A stretch of DNA of 64,000 nucleotides from UBA2779 sp965232165 (lineage in GTDB: Bacteria; Spirochaetota; Spirochaetia; DSM-2461), in NCBI GenBank assembly GCA_965232165.1, contig CBDDOY010000001.1, positions 186,001 through 250,000 on the forward strand, written 5' to 3'. This document shows, piece by piece, positions 17,593 to 27,085 of this stretch (position 1 is the first letter of the stretch; every line of letters begins with the position of its first letter). The translations under genes and the position numbers were made by a program. The notes under the pieces are model-generated. The model was not told where the DNA came from. It ran no database searches and worked only from the letters and a program-made list of their open reading frames with translations.

Positions 17593-18843
17593 TCAGCCTC
17601 CCAAGATGGGCACTAGGGCCAGAAGGACTCCCGCTGCCACCGCCGAACCGATAACTCCGGCCACATTGGGTCCCATGGCGTGCATCAGGAGGTAGTTGTC
17701 GGGATTTTCGGCCAATCCTACTTTATTGACCACCCGAGCGGCCATGGGAACGGCGGATACTCCGGCCGCACCGATGAGGGGGTTGATAGGATGCTTCTTG
17801 GAGAGTTTGTTCATCAATTTCGCGAGCAGAACGCCCGATGCCGTGCCAATCATGAAGGCCGCCAGCCCCAGGGAAAGAATGCCGAGGGCGGTAAGATTCA
17901 GAAACACATTGGCCGACATCTTGGATCCTACCGAAAGCCCAAGCATGATAGTCACGGCGTTCATGAGGGCATTCTGCGCCGTGTCGGAGAGCCTGTCGGT
18001 TACCATGCATTCCTTGAGCAGATTGCCGAACATCAGCATACCGATAAGCGGTGTAGCACTGGGAAGGAGTAAGATGCAAATGAAGAGGACGACAATGGGA
18101 AACACTATTTTTTCCAACTTCGTGACATGGCGGAGCTGCTCCATCTTAATCATCCGCTCTTCTTTTGTGGTGAGAGCTTTCATGATGGGCGGCTGTATGA
18201 TGGGCACTAAGGCCATATAGGAATAGGCAGCCACGGCTATGGGGCCCAGGTAATTCGGCGCAAGTTTGGCCGCTGTGAAGATGGCCGTGGGGCCATCCGC
18301 CCCGCCGATGATGCCGATAGAACCCGCCACATGCAGTATAGAATCTGCCAAGACGGAGCCATTGGCATCCGTGATGAAACTGAACCCGGGAATCAACTCC
18401 AGAAGCACCGTGCCAAACAAGGCGAAGAAGATGCCGAACTGGGCGGCGGCCCCGAGAAGGAGGGTCTTGGGGTTAGCCAGGAGGGGGCCGAAATCCGTCA
18501 TGGCGCCGACACCCAGGAAGATGAGCAAGGGAAAAAGCCCCGAGGCAATGCCCATTTCGTAAAACTGGCCGATGAAGCCGCCGTAGGCATCAACCGCTAC
18601 ATGCCCATCCGCCCCGACTGATCTGACGGTGTGGGCGGCGATTTCCGCGAAGGGAATATTGGACAGTATGGCGCCGATGCCGATGGGGAGAAGAAGCAGA
18701 GGTTCAAATCCCTTGGCAATGGCCAGCCATATCAGCAATAAGCCGACACCCATCATCACAAGGTTCTGCCAGCCGCCTGTCTGAAGGAAGCCGAATATGC
18801 CCGTGGCTCTCCACAGTTCCATCAGCGAATTGGTAAAATTCAT
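17593..18843 (-). CDS. oadB: Oxaloacetate decarboxylase beta subunit, Na+ pump
   Basis: This 416-residue polytopic inner-membrane protein uses the free energy of decarboxylating carboxybiotin to export Na+. It carries the family motif GIIGGADGPTAIF, whose Asp is the Na+/H+-coupling residue in characterised pumps, and the TSGKMS-like N-rich helices toward the C-terminus. It follows oadA by 12 bp, completing the gamma-alpha-beta order typical of the complex. The enzyme links oxaloacetate or malate fermentation to a sodium gradient. Confidence 0.95.
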   Translation of the reverse strand: MNFTNSLMELWRATGIFGFLQTGGWQNLVMMGVGLLLIWLAIAKGFEPLLLLPIGIGAILSNIPFAEIAAHTVRSVGADGHVAVDAYGGFIGQFYEMGIASGLFPLLIFLGVGAMTDFGPLLANPKTLLLGAAAQFGIFFALFGTVLLELIPGFSFITDANGSVLADSILHVAGSIGIIGGADGPTAIFTAAKLAPNYLGPIAVAAYSYMALVPIIQPPIMKALTTKEERMIKMEQLRHVTKLEKIVFPIVVLFICILLLPSATPLIGMLMFGNLLKECMVTDRLSDTAQNALMNAVTIMLGLSVGSKMSANVFLNLTALGILSLGLAAFMIGTASGVLLAKLMNKLSKKHPINPLIGAAGVSAVPMAARVVNKVGLAENPDNYLLMHAMGPNVAGVIGSAVAAGVLLALVPILGG

Positions 18844-18855
18844 TCTACTCTTCCT

Positions 18856-20682
18856 TTAACCAATCTCAACCAGCACATCGCCGGTTTTCACCTGGTCACC
18901 CTGTTTAACTGCAATGGTCCGCACTGTTCCCCCGACTGTGGCGGAAATCGGCGTTTCCATCTTCATAGCCTCAAGAACCAATATCTCATCTCCTTTCGCG
19001 ACGACATCCCCGACGGCTGCCGGAATCCGGAGAACCAGGCCGGACATGGGGGCAACAATAGCGGCTGCCGGACCGGCTGATGCGGCGGGGGTCTGTTCTC
19101 CGGCAGAGGCAGAGACTGCCGTCGTCGAATCTATGCCGGCCTTCACGTCGATTTCATAGGATTGGCCATTGACGGTGGCCTTGGTTCCTTCAAGCTTCAC
19201 GCCATAGGCCCGGCCATTCACCGTCACCGTCACCCCTTCGGCAGAAGATGCGCCGGAAGGCGGCGGCACTGCGGGAACATTCTTTCGGACATTGGATTTA
19301 GCCTCGCCCTTAAGGAACTGAATCCCCTTGTCGAGGCAGGCCGCAGCGATGAAAATGTTCTCATCCGAATGATCGGAAATTCCGTTCTCAGTGAGCAGCT
19401 TCTTTGCGGCCGCAATGCCAAGTTTGGGGTTTTCGTCGTTTATATCAGCCACCAAACGGCTGGTGGGTTCCATCCCCATCTGTTCGGCGGCGATTTTCAC
19501 CACTTGCGGCTCGGGGGGAACCGGCGTCTTTCCGAAATATCCGAGCACCATTTTGCCGTAACCCTCGGCGATTTTCTTCCAAGGACCAAATATCGTGTTA
19601 TTGAAAGCCTGCTGGAAATAGAACTGGGATACCGGAGTAACGGAGGTGCCGAAACCGCCCTTGATGACAACCTCTTCCATGTTCTTGATGATTTCCTCAT
19701 AGCGATCCATCAAATCGTTATCGCGGAGCATCTGCGTGTTGGCAGTCAGGGCGCCGCCCGGCATGGGAGACTGAGGGATGAGAGGCTCCACTTTAGTGGC
19801 CTCAGGCGGCATGAAGTAATCCTTCATACATTCCTTGAACACCTCCTCTGCCTCATATACTTTGGCAGGCTCTATGCCCATGTCATATTCCGAACCACGC
19901 AGGGCATGATACATGGTCATCACATCGGGCTGCCCCGTTCCCCCTGAAACGGGAGACATGGAAAGGTCCACCTGATTGGCACCCGCATCCAAGGCTGATT
20001 TGTATTGAAGAATACTGATGCCCGCCGTTTCATGAGAGTGAAATACGAGCTTAATGTCATTGCCGAGGAGTTTACGGGCCCTCTTGATGGATTCATACAC
20101 CACAGCCGGGGTCGTCGTGCCTGAAGCGTCCTTGAAACACACCGAATCGAAGGGAATCTGGGCATCAAGGATGCTTCTCAGGGTCTTCTCATAAAAATCG
20201 GGGTCGTGGGCGCCAGAAGCCCCCTCGGGGAGGGCCATCAGGGTGACGCAAACCTCGTGTTTGACTCCGGCATCGACGATGGCCTTGCCGGAATCGATGA
20301 GATTGTTCACATCATTCAGGGCATCGAAATTCCGTATCGTCGTGATGCCGTGTTTCTTGAACAGCTTTGCGTGCAACTGAATGATGTCCCGGGGCTGAGA
20401 ACTCAGCCCGACCACATTGACGCCGCGGGAGAGTGTCTGGAGGTCCGCATCCGGTCCGGCGGCCCTGCGGAACTGATCCATCATGCTGAACGCATCTTCA
20501 TTGCTGTAAAAGTACAGAGACTGGAAACGCGCCCCGCCGCCGGCCTCGAAATGAGTGATGCCCGCCTTTGCGGTCGCTTCCACTGCCGGAATGAAATCCT
20601 CGGTGAAAACCCTAGCCCCATAAACAGACTGAAACCCGTCCCGAAAGGCGGTTATCATAAAATCGACTTTTTTCTTTGTCAT
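18856..20682 (-). CDS. oadA: Oxaloacetate decarboxylase alpha subunit (biotin carboxyltransferase)
   Basis: The 608-residue cytoplasmic subunit moves the carboxyl group of oxaloacetate to biotin. The N-terminal HMGL-like barrel has FRDGFQS, the catalytic-lysine segment CFKDASG and the metal-binding FHSHETAG. A conserved carboxylase domain (about 290-460) and an Ala/Pro-rich linker follow, then a biotinyl domain with EAMKMETP, where Lys574 is biotinylated. The usual TLRDxHQS reads AFRDGFQS. Relatives include pyruvate carboxylase B and transcarboxylase 5S; the adjacent oadB and oadG favour the decarboxylase. Confidence 0.93.
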   Translation of the reverse strand: MTKKKVDFMITAFRDGFQSVYGARVFTEDFIPAVEATAKAGITHFEAGGGARFQSLYFYSNEDAFSMMDQFRRAAGPDADLQTLSRGVNVVGLSSQPRDIIQLHAKLFKKHGITTIRNFDALNDVNNLIDSGKAIVDAGVKHEVCVTLMALPEGASGAHDPDFYEKTLRSILDAQIPFDSVCFKDASGTTTPAVVYESIKRARKLLGNDIKLVFHSHETAGISILQYKSALDAGANQVDLSMSPVSGGTGQPDVMTMYHALRGSEYDMGIEPAKVYEAEEVFKECMKDYFMPPEATKVEPLIPQSPMPGGALTANTQMLRDNDLMDRYEEIIKNMEEVVIKGGFGTSVTPVSQFYFQQAFNNTIFGPWKKIAEGYGKMVLGYFGKTPVPPEPQVVKIAAEQMGMEPTSRLVADINDENPKLGIAAAKKLLTENGISDHSDENIFIAAACLDKGIQFLKGEAKSNVRKNVPAVPPPSGASSAEGVTVTVNGRAYGVKLEGTKATVNGQSYEIDVKAGIDSTTAVSASAGEQTPAASAGPAAAIVAPMSGLVLRIPAAVGDVVAKGDEILVLEAMKMETPISATVGGTVRTIAVKQGDQVKTGDVLVEIG

Positions 20683-20688
20683 ACTAAG

Positions 20689-20907
20689 CTACCTTCTCCG
20701 GTTCTGAGTGTAAGCCGCTGCGATGGCCACGGCGATTTCTGCATCACCCCGTCCGGAAGTTCGGGGCAAGGCTTGATTTGTTTCCGGGAATGTTTTCAGG
20801 ATATAGCCCGACATGGAACTCATCGATAAAACCATGACAATTAGAAAGGAGAAAACCCCCAACATCCCGATAACCATGATTATAATGCCGTCATCTACCA
20901 TGGCCAT
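20689..20907 (-). CDS. oadG: Oxaloacetate decarboxylase gamma subunit
   Basis: The 72-residue protein has one N-terminal membrane helix (GIIIMVIGMLGVFSFLIVMV) and a short polar tail, as in OadG, which anchors the alpha subunit to the beta pump. It is slightly shorter than usual. The tail lacks the clear His-rich zinc-binding end of some homologues. The start could be the ATG at 20907 or the one two codons later; neither has a good ribosome binding site. It is the first gene of oadGAB. Confidence 0.82.
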   Translation of the reverse strand: MAMVDDGIIIMVIGMLGVFSFLIVMVLSMSSMSGYILKTFPETNQALPRTSGRGDAEIAVAIAAAYTQNRRR

Positions 20908-21387
20908 ACTGTAGATTATATGAGCGTTTCAGTACAACCCCAAAAATCACCCTGTGGTCAAATATACTGCGAATAGAGGAATGCCTGAATCCCTGAGCCA
21001 TAACGAGTGTCCCCAAGATTGTTACAAATTTAAGCAATGGGCCGCTTCCCGCCGTCATGACTTCTGAAAACCATTAATTCTTTTCAGAAAAGTAATTGTG
21101 CCAGTATGCGCCATAGCCCTAACTCCGGCAGATGGTCATTCAATGAGTCCCAGGCCGTCCATTGTTCCCGGCAAATCCCCCTTACTGGACCAAACCCTTC
21201 GAATTGGCGGAATTCAGACAGAAAAAATGGATGAATCGGCCCTGAGAACTTGGAAACCCTATAAAGCGGCACCCTGAGACGGGATGAAGCATCTTGCGGT
21301 GTGAGACAGGGGATTAAACATGGCGGGATGTGTATGACAGGGAGGGGAACACTTCATACACATCCAGACAGCAGGGCTGTTTTTTCC
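20908..21387. other. 480 bp gap with strong inverted repeats
   Basis: No gene is supported. It contains a 9 bp inverted repeat (TTCTGAAAA/TTTTCAGAA, 21062-21089) and a 12 bp perfect inverted repeat next to a terminator-like hairpin (21326-21385). A 62-codon antisense frame at 21084-21272 has no ribosome binding site. Confidence 0.6.
21326..21385 (+). terminator. 12 bp perfect inverted repeat plus rightward terminator-like hairpin
   Basis: GGATGTGTATGA (21326-21337) pairs with TCATACACATCC (21354-21365) across 16 bases. It is followed at 21368-21385 by ACAGC-AGG-GCTGT and a T6 run, which is a minimal intrinsic terminator in the rightward direction. That is antisense to nrdJ, which ends at 21388. 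The leftward transcript of the 12 bp hairpin lacks a U tract but could still end or protect the nrdJ mRNA. Confidence 0.45.
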
Positions 21388-23649
21388 TTACTTGCACCTA
21401 GACCACCCGCAGGCCGGACATGTTGCGCATCCATCCCTAAATATTAAGCCTGTTTCGCAATCGGGACAGTATTTCTGGCCGGCGATGACTTCTTCTCCAT
21501 CTCGAATGTATTTTTTGAGAACACGGCTTACCCCCCGCTCGAAATCCGTGAACTGCGTGTCCTTCTGAAGCTGCTTGACGATGAACTGCAAGGGGGTGCC
21601 GTGCCGGAGCGCCATGGAAATGAAACGTGCCAGCGAGGCATTGGGGGAATCCGATGCAAAATTACTCAGGACTCCCCGGGGATTATTCTCGTCCAGCACC
21701 AAGTCATAATGGCCTTTCTTCACCTTGCGGATAATTCCATTGGAATATCCATTGATATACACATCCTTATCATGATCCTGGGAAACATCTATCCAAAACA
21801 CCTCGTAGAGGCTGCCGTTGAAGTGCCCAGTGATGACAATATACCGGCTGTGTTTCACGGTCACACGGTGAATATCACAGGGCAATTCACGAGGTCTCGC
21901 CGGGGCGGCATTGCGGGAGATGGTTTTTCCATTCTTCTTACCGGAGTATTCCAGTATACCCTTCATGCTGCCTTCAGGATTGAAAGTGGTGAACCCTTTG
22001 AGCCCTTTCCTGTAGGCATACAGAAAAAGGTCTTTGTATTGATCGAAGGTTGTGCCCGGCGGTAAATTCAATGTCTTGGAAATGGAATGATCGATGTTCT
22101 TCTGAATAACGGACTGAAGGTCGATGGATGCGTAGGGATCGATATCGGCGGTTGTCACCATCCATTCGGGAGCCCTGTTCTCTCCTGTCGCATCTTTCCA
22201 TGCCAGCCATGCCGCATCGTATACCGTTTCGGTTTTCACTTCATCGCTCTTTCCCACGCGGATGTTTCTGTCGTACTGCAGGGCGAAAGCCGGTTCTATG
22301 CCGCTTGAGCAGTTCTGTCCCGCCGAGAGGCTGATTGTCCCGGTGGGCGCCACGGTGTTCATCTGTATGTTGCGCAGACCCTGCCCGGCAATTTGCTGCC
22401 GTATGTCTTCGGGCAATGTCTTGATAAATTCCGCATTGAGTATCTCCCTGGAATCAAAGGCAGGAAACGATCCTTTTTCTTCTGCAAGCTCGCAGGAAGC
22501 CCGATACGAAGAGTCTCTGAGTGTGCGCGACATTTCATCTGAAAATTCGAGAGATTGCTCTGAACCATATTTAATCCGAAGCATACTCATGGCGGTTCCA
22601 AGCGCAGTAAACCCCAGACCAATACGCCGCCACTGCTTGGAAAAAATTCTGATCTTCTCCAAGGGATAGTCGGTAACATCTAATACATCGTCCAGAAAAC
22701 GGATTCCCAGTTTAACCGAGTCGGCAAAACCATCGAAGTCGAATCGGGACTGTTCACTAAAAGGATTGTGTACGAATGCCGACAGATTCATTGCCGCCAG
22801 ACAGCAGAGAGAGTATGAGGGCATCACCAGCTCGCCGCAGGGATTCACACAGTCCATCTTAAACGCCCAATGGCCGTTGTTATATTTTTCAACCGTATCG
22901 GTGTTGAAGATACCCGGCTCATTGTGGATAAAGGCGTTCTTCGCCAATTTGTCATAGAGTTCTTGCGCCTTAACGGTCTTGTACACCTTGCCGTTGAACT
23001 TCAAATTGAAATCGCCGTTCTCCTCAAGCTTCTTCATGAACTCATTGGTTATCTTCACCGATATGTTGAACTGCGTAAGCTCCTTGTTCTTATCACCCTG
23101 TTTTACGGTGATAAATTCCTCTATATCTGGATGACTGATGTCCAATAACGCGATGTGTGCGCTTCGCCGCTGACCGCCCGTCATGATGGTTTTCGCACTC
23201 TGGTCGAAGATTCGCAGGAAACTCACCACGCCCGAAGATTCACCGCCTCCAGAAAGGGGGTCTCCCTTGGGCCGCAGCTTGGAAATATCGAACCCGACTC
23301 CCCCGCCCATCTTGCTGATCACCGCATCTTCGGCGAGTGAGGAATAAATGGACTCAAGGGAATCTTCCACATCGATAGTGAAGCAGTTGTTGTAGTTCTT
23401 CATCAAGCTATAGGGGCGGGCATTGGCTAAGATGCGTCCTGCCGGAATGAAGCGGCCCGAGATTATTTCGTCATAAAACCTTTCGGAATACTCCTCCCTC
23501 AAATCATCGTTCTCCGCACGGGCTATTTCAATGGCCACATTGCGAAAAACCTCCTCAGGCGATTTCTCCCCGTGAAGCATATACTTGCGCTCGAAGATCT
23601 CATTACAAATTCTTTGCTTGAATTCAAATGTATTTTCTATCACTTGCAT
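21388..23649 (-). CDS. nrdJ: Adenosylcobalamin-dependent ribonucleotide reductase (class II)
   Basis: The 753-residue enzyme reduces ribonucleotides to deoxyribonucleotides with a B12-generated thiyl radical, without oxygen or a separate radical subunit. It has the active-site cysteines in NNCFTI and the NPCGE motif (DCVNPCGELVM), and the substrate-loop region GGVGFDISKLRP. At the C-terminus a zinc-ribbon-like CPDC...CPAC with a final cysteine pair replaces the usual swinging thiol tail. The ATG at 23649 follows GGGGAG. It is monocistronic and divergent from the sorbosone dehydrogenase gene. A probable NrdR box lies upstream. Confidence 0.95.
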   Translation of the reverse strand: MQVIENTFEFKQRICNEIFERKYMLHGEKSPEEVFRNVAIEIARAENDDLREEYSERFYDEIISGRFIPAGRILANARPYSLMKNYNNCFTIDVEDSLESIYSSLAEDAVISKMGGGVGFDISKLRPKGDPLSGGGESSGVVSFLRIFDQSAKTIMTGGQRRSAHIALLDISHPDIEEFITVKQGDKNKELTQFNISVKITNEFMKKLEENGDFNLKFNGKVYKTVKAQELYDKLAKNAFIHNEPGIFNTDTVEKYNNGHWAFKMDCVNPCGELVMPSYSLCCLAAMNLSAFVHNPFSEQSRFDFDGFADSVKLGIRFLDDVLDVTDYPLEKIRIFSKQWRRIGLGFTALGTAMSMLRIKYGSEQSLEFSDEMSRTLRDSSYRASCELAEEKGSFPAFDSREILNAEFIKTLPEDIRQQIAGQGLRNIQMNTVAPTGTISLSAGQNCSSGIEPAFALQYDRNIRVGKSDEVKTETVYDAAWLAWKDATGENRAPEWMVTTADIDPYASIDLQSVIQKNIDHSISKTLNLPPGTTFDQYKDLFLYAYRKGLKGFTTFNPEGSMKGILEYSGKKNGKTISRNAAPARPRELPCDIHRVTVKHSRYIVITGHFNGSLYEVFWIDVSQDHDKDVYINGYSNGIIRKVKKGHYDLVLDENNPRGVLSNFASDSPNASLARFISMALRHGTPLQFIVKQLQKDTQFTDFERGVSRVLKKYIRDGEEVIAGQKYCPDCETGLIFRDGCATCPACGWSRCK

Positions 23650-23734
23650 GGTTTTCTCCCCTGTCCTGTGCAGCCGACGGAAGACTACTCTGACTCGAAA
23701 GGCTTCTGCCTGTCAAGTCAAAAAATGGTTAAAT

Positions 23735-23750
23735 ACGCTATATATTGGGT
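23735..23750 (-). promoter_or_regulatory. Probable NrdR box upstream of nrdJ
   Basis: ACGCTATATATTGGGT matches 14 of 16 positions of the NrdR consensus acaCwAtATaTwGtgt. It lies 86 bp upstream of the nrdJ start in the divergent promoter region. NrdR represses ribonucleotide reductase genes in many bacteria. A clean second box at the usual one-turn-multiple spacing is not visible, although ACACTAATTA is repeated at 23758 and 23777. Confidence 0.5.
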
Positions 23751-23960
23751 CACATACACACTAATTATCGGTAATAACACTAATTACTCCATCAATTTTT
23801 TTTGAGCGCCCAAAGCTTCTTATCCGGTATAGTATAAGGATATCTCTGACAATCGCTCAGGCATCTGTCAAGACCGGTTTAACAGGATTATCAGGGTCTG
23901 CCGATATCCTTCGCGCCGGCGGTATATGAGCGAATGAATCAAAGCGTAAGGAATGAAACC

Positions 23961-25100
23961 ATGATTAACAGAAACGGCATATCCGCCATCATCGTTTTCC
24001 TGGCATTGTGCGCTCAGGGCCATGCCCAAGCCCATTTCGAGGTGAAATCCGAGAAGGAAAATTTCACCGTCCGCAGGCTCTTGGGAGAATTATCCCGCCC
24101 CTGGAGTCTGGCCTTTCTTCCCGGCGGGCAGTTTCTCATCACCGAGAGAACCGGCAGTCTTCTGCTGGTAGCTGAAGACAAAATAAGACACATCAAGGGA
24201 GTTCCCAATGTGGCTGCAACGGGCCAAGGCGGGTTATTGGATGCGGTCCTCTCTCCGCATTATGAGCGTGACTCCTTGGTCTACCTCAGTTTTTCCGAAG
24301 AGGAATCGGGTCTCTACGGCGTGGCCGTGGCGCGGGGGAGGCTCACCGGGCTTTCGGGGCCCTCCCCGAGACTCAGCGGCGTCGAAACCCTCTACCGGGC
24401 CTACCCCAAGAGCAGAGGGGGGCTGCATTTCGGGTCTCGGATGTCTTTTGACGAAGAGGGATACCTCTATATCACCCTCGGCGAACGGGGCAGCATGAAT
24501 CGGGCACAGGATCCTCACGACCCCTGCGGCAGTGTCCTTCGCCTCAATCCCGACGGCTCTATTCCGCCGGACAACCCCTACGCGTCTGATAAAACTGGAG
24601 GCGCCCCTGAGGTTTGGAGTTATGGGCATAGGAACGCCCAGGGCATGGCCAGACACCCTCTCACCGGGGAAATATGGCTCCATGAACATGGCCCAAAAGG
24701 CGGGGATGAGGTGAACATCGTCAAGAAAGCCGCCAATTACGGCTGGCCAAAGGCGACTCATGGAATCAACTACGACGGCAGCATCATCAGCGAAATCACC
24801 GGCGCCCCTGGAATTACCGGGCCTGTTATCCACTGGACACCATCCATCGCCCCCTCTGGACTCGCCTTCTACGATGGCAGACTGTTCCCGTCCTGGTCGG
24901 GGAACATCTTTGTCGGCGCCCTGGCCGGAAAGCATCTGAGACGCCTGGAACTCCGCGGCGACACAGTGATTCACCAGGAGGTTCTGCTCAAAAACAGCGT
25001 AGGAAGAATCAGGGATGTCCGGACAGGTCCGGATGGATATATCTATTTCCTGACAGATTCAGTACGCGGTGCGCTCTACCGTTTGGAACCGGCCGGTTGA
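23961..25100 (+). CDS. Exported glucose/sorbosone dehydrogenase-like beta-propeller protein
   Basis: The 379-residue product has a cleavable signal peptide (MINRNGISAIIVFLALCAQG, then HAQA) and a six-bladed propeller of the soluble aldose-sugar/sorbosone dehydrogenase (YliI-like) type. Landmarks are RPWSLAFLPGG, GGLLDAV, the HFGSRMSFD strand and WSYGHRNAQGM, where the His is the catalytic base in PQQ-dependent relatives, and HEHGPKGGDEVN. It would oxidise aldose sugars in the periplasm with PQQ, but no PQQ synthesis genes are in the window. An upstream ATG at 23934 is in frame; AAGGAA before 23961 decides the start. Confidence 0.85.
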   Translation: MINRNGISAIIVFLALCAQGHAQAHFEVKSEKENFTVRRLLGELSRPWSLAFLPGGQFLITERTGSLLLVAEDKIRHIKGVPNVAATGQGGLLDAVLSPHYERDSLVYLSFSEEESGLYGVAVARGRLTGLSGPSPRLSGVETLYRAYPKSRGGLHFGSRMSFDEEGYLYITLGERGSMNRAQDPHDPCGSVLRLNPDGSIPPDNPYASDKTGGAPEVWSYGHRNAQGMARHPLTGEIWLHEHGPKGGDEVNIVKKAANYGWPKATHGINYDGSIISEITGAPGITGPVIHWTPSIAPSGLAFYDGRLFPSWSGNIFVGALAGKHLRRLELRGDTVIHQEVLLKNSVGRIRDVRTGPDGYIYFLTDSVRGALYRLEPAG

Positions 25101-25190
25101 AATCCTGGGCATCCGCCGGACTCACCCCCCTCTGGTCAGTTTCTGCACGGTCTCAAGAAACTCAAGTCCAGTCTCCCCGTGAGCCGTAAA

Positions 25191-25328
25191 ATCAGAAATC
25201 AATACTTGGGAGTGCCCCCTCGGGTCGGGCTTTCCACTCCAATGCCTTAATCCGGCAGCCTTTTGACCGGCTCATTGCCAATCGCCGGGGGGCAGCCAGC
25301 AGCATTTCCGTTTCAATCCCTTGCGCCT
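25191..25328 (+). repeat. Dispersed repeat family R2, copy b (full length)
   Basis: This is the longest copy: AATCAGAAATCAATACT leader, CTCGGGTCGGGCTTTCC core, AATGCCTTAATCCGGCAGCC, the inner CCGGC...GCCGG hairpin, and the TTTCAATCCCTTGCGCCT tail. It fills the space between two convergent genes, the sorbosone dehydrogenase and pyrD. Confidence 0.85.
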
Positions 25329-25361
25329 GAAGTCAACTGGAAATTCATTGTATAAAACACA

Positions 25362-26279
25362 TTAAAAAAACCCATGCAGGTCGGAAATCTTCCTTAGCCC
25401 CCCCTTCCTAAGATACTGCCTTATCCCGGAAAGAACCCGGGCGGGAATCTCTGGCTCGGCGAACAGGGCAGTGCCAATCTGTATCGCCGAGGCCCCGGCA
25501 AGAAGGTATTCCAAGGCATCCGAAGCGCCCGCAATGCCGCCGACACCGATGACAGGAATCTTCACGGCCCTGGCCGCCTGCCACACGGCGGCGACTCCAA
25601 CAGGCCGTATCGCCGGACCGGACAGGCCCCCTGTTCCCCGGGGGATAACCGGCCGCCGAAGATGAATATCCACCTTCATACCGACCAGGGTATTGATGCA
25701 CGAGACGGCATCGGCCCCCGCATCTTCCGCGGCTTTTGCAAGCTGAGCGATATCCGTCACGGCGGGCGAAAGTTTAACGATAAGAGGCTTTGTCATCACC
25801 CTCCGCACGGCCCTGACTAAGCTTGCCAATATGCCCGGCTCGGTGCCAAAGGTTTTCCCTCCATGATCCACATTGGGGCAGGACACATTGAGTTCCACGC
25901 CCCACACCTCTTCGCATTCGGCTAATGCCTCACTAACCCTGACATAGTCGTCCTCTAACGAACCGGCAACGTTGACTATGGCCGGACAGGGCAGCCCTCG
26001 CAGTATGGGAAGCTTGTCCCGTAGAAAACCCTCCAGGCCCGGATTGGCCAGACCGATTGAATTAATCAGCCCGGCCGGTGTTTCCACCAGGCGGGGCGGT
26101 GTATTGCCCGCCCGGGGTTCAGGCGTTACCGCCTTAGTGTAGAGCGCACCGAGTGAGTTCAAGTCTGTCAGTGAGGCATATTCATCCCCGAATCCTATGA
26201 CCCCCGATGCCGCTCCTACCGGATTGGGCAGGACTTTTCCACCGATTGTGACAATGAGTTCCAAGGATTCGGTCACCAT
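25362..26279 (-). CDS. pyrD: Dihydroorotate dehydrogenase B, catalytic subunit
   Basis: The 305-residue FMN-dependent TIM-barrel enzyme oxidises dihydroorotate to orotate in pyrimidine synthesis. The base in type 1B enzymes is a Cys, seen here in the NVSCPNVDHGG motif. The phosphate-binding end has GVGGIAGASDALEYLLAGA and IQIGTALF. The start overlaps the pyrK stop by 7 bp, as expected for the PyrDB-PyrK heterotetramer that passes electrons to NAD+. Confidence 0.96.
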   Translation of the reverse strand: MVTESLELIVTIGGKVLPNPVGAASGVIGFGDEYASLTDLNSLGALYTKAVTPEPRAGNTPPRLVETPAGLINSIGLANPGLEGFLRDKLPILRGLPCPAIVNVAGSLEDDYVRVSEALAECEEVWGVELNVSCPNVDHGGKTFGTEPGILASLVRAVRRVMTKPLIVKLSPAVTDIAQLAKAAEDAGADAVSCINTLVGMKVDIHLRRPVIPRGTGGLSGPAIRPVGVAAVWQAARAVKIPVIGVGGIAGASDALEYLLAGASAIQIGTALFAEPEIPARVLSGIRQYLRKGGLRKISDLHGFF

Positions 26280-27085
26280 ATCAAATCCCCTGATGCAAAT
26301 ACCGGTCCCTCGTCACAGATTCGTTTGTACTCTTGCGGCCCCCCGTTTCCTGCCGCCGCGACGGCGCAGCCTTGGCATGCGCCGACTCCACAGGCCATCA
26401 TCTCTTCGACCGACACCCAGGAGGGACAGCCGCACTCCGCGGCGAGCCGGTGAACAGCCGCCATCATAGGCGCAGGTCCGCAGCTATAGAAAACCTTATC
26501 GGCCATATCCTGTTGGCCTATGCCGTCAATGACAGTGCCGGTGATCCCGGTGCCGCCGTCCTCGGCACAGAGGCGGACTTCGGCATGAGAAGGCCATTCC
26601 AGGCGGATGAGCCGCTTAGCCTCCCGGGCGCCGATGACAACCAGGTGAGCGGAGCCTCGGCCGGCCAATACGTTTGAAAGGAAGAAAACAGGGCCGACAC
26701 CGGCCCCCCCTGCAACCAAAATGGGTTTGACATCAGGTGAAGGCAGAGGGAATCCCCTGCCCAGAGGACCGATCCAGTCCGCATCGTCCTCGGCCTTCAG
26801 CTTCGCCATATCTCTTGTTGCCGGTCCAACGATATCGTAGATGAAAGCAAACCATGATTCTGTGACGGCAGAATAGGCGAAGGGCCTACGCAGCAGAGTT
26901 AAAGGGTAGCGACAGGGCAGTATGGTGAAAAACTGACCCGGAACAGGGAGTGTTTGCGGAGCATTCCAACTGATGCGCATTTCCATGCTGAACGGGGAAA
27001 GCTGAGTGTTTGAGAGTATCCGGCCTACCTGCCGAATACTAGTTCGCTGAATCAGGGGAGTCAATGGTTCCGGGAGCCTTGCCAT
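26273..27085 (-). CDS. pyrK: Dihydroorotate dehydrogenase electron transfer subunit
   Basis: This 270-residue flavo-iron-sulfur protein carries FAD and NAD-binding lobes (RRPFAYS for FAD, GGAGVGPVFFLSN for NAD). Its C-terminal [2Fe-2S] site is CGVGACQGC...C. It pairs with PyrD to couple dihydroorotate oxidation to NAD+. The assigned start at 27085 overlaps the preceding regulator gene by 47 bp. The conserved sequence begins near residue 20 and no better start codon is seen, so the true start is uncertain. Confidence 0.92.
   Translation of the reverse strand: MARLPEPLTPLIQRTSIRQVGRILSNTQLSPFSMEMRISWNAPQTLPVPGQFFTILPCRYPLTLLRRPFAYSAVTESWFAFIYDIVGPATRDMAKLKAEDDADWIGPLGRGFPLPSPDVKPILVAGGAGVGPVFFLSNVLAGRGSAHLVVIGAREAKRLIRLEWPSHAEVRLCAEDGGTGITGTVIDGIGQQDMADKVFYSCGPAPMMAAVHRLAAECGCPSWVSVEEMMACGVGACQGCAVAAAGNGGPQEYKRICDEGPVFASGDLIW

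Noticed and set aside
20689..20907. Transcarboxylase rather than oxaloacetate decarboxylase for the oad genes
   Set aside because: The alpha subunit alone could fit, but the membrane beta and gamma subunits in the same operon point to the sodium pump.
23650..23734. Cobalamin riboswitch upstream of nrdJ
   Set aside because: The leader lacks the B12 box and the conserved core segments, and is too short for the aptamer.
25191..25328. CRISPR array or attC site for the R2 repeats
   Set aside because: Copies are dispersed and single, with no regular spacers, no cas genes and no integrase gene in the window.
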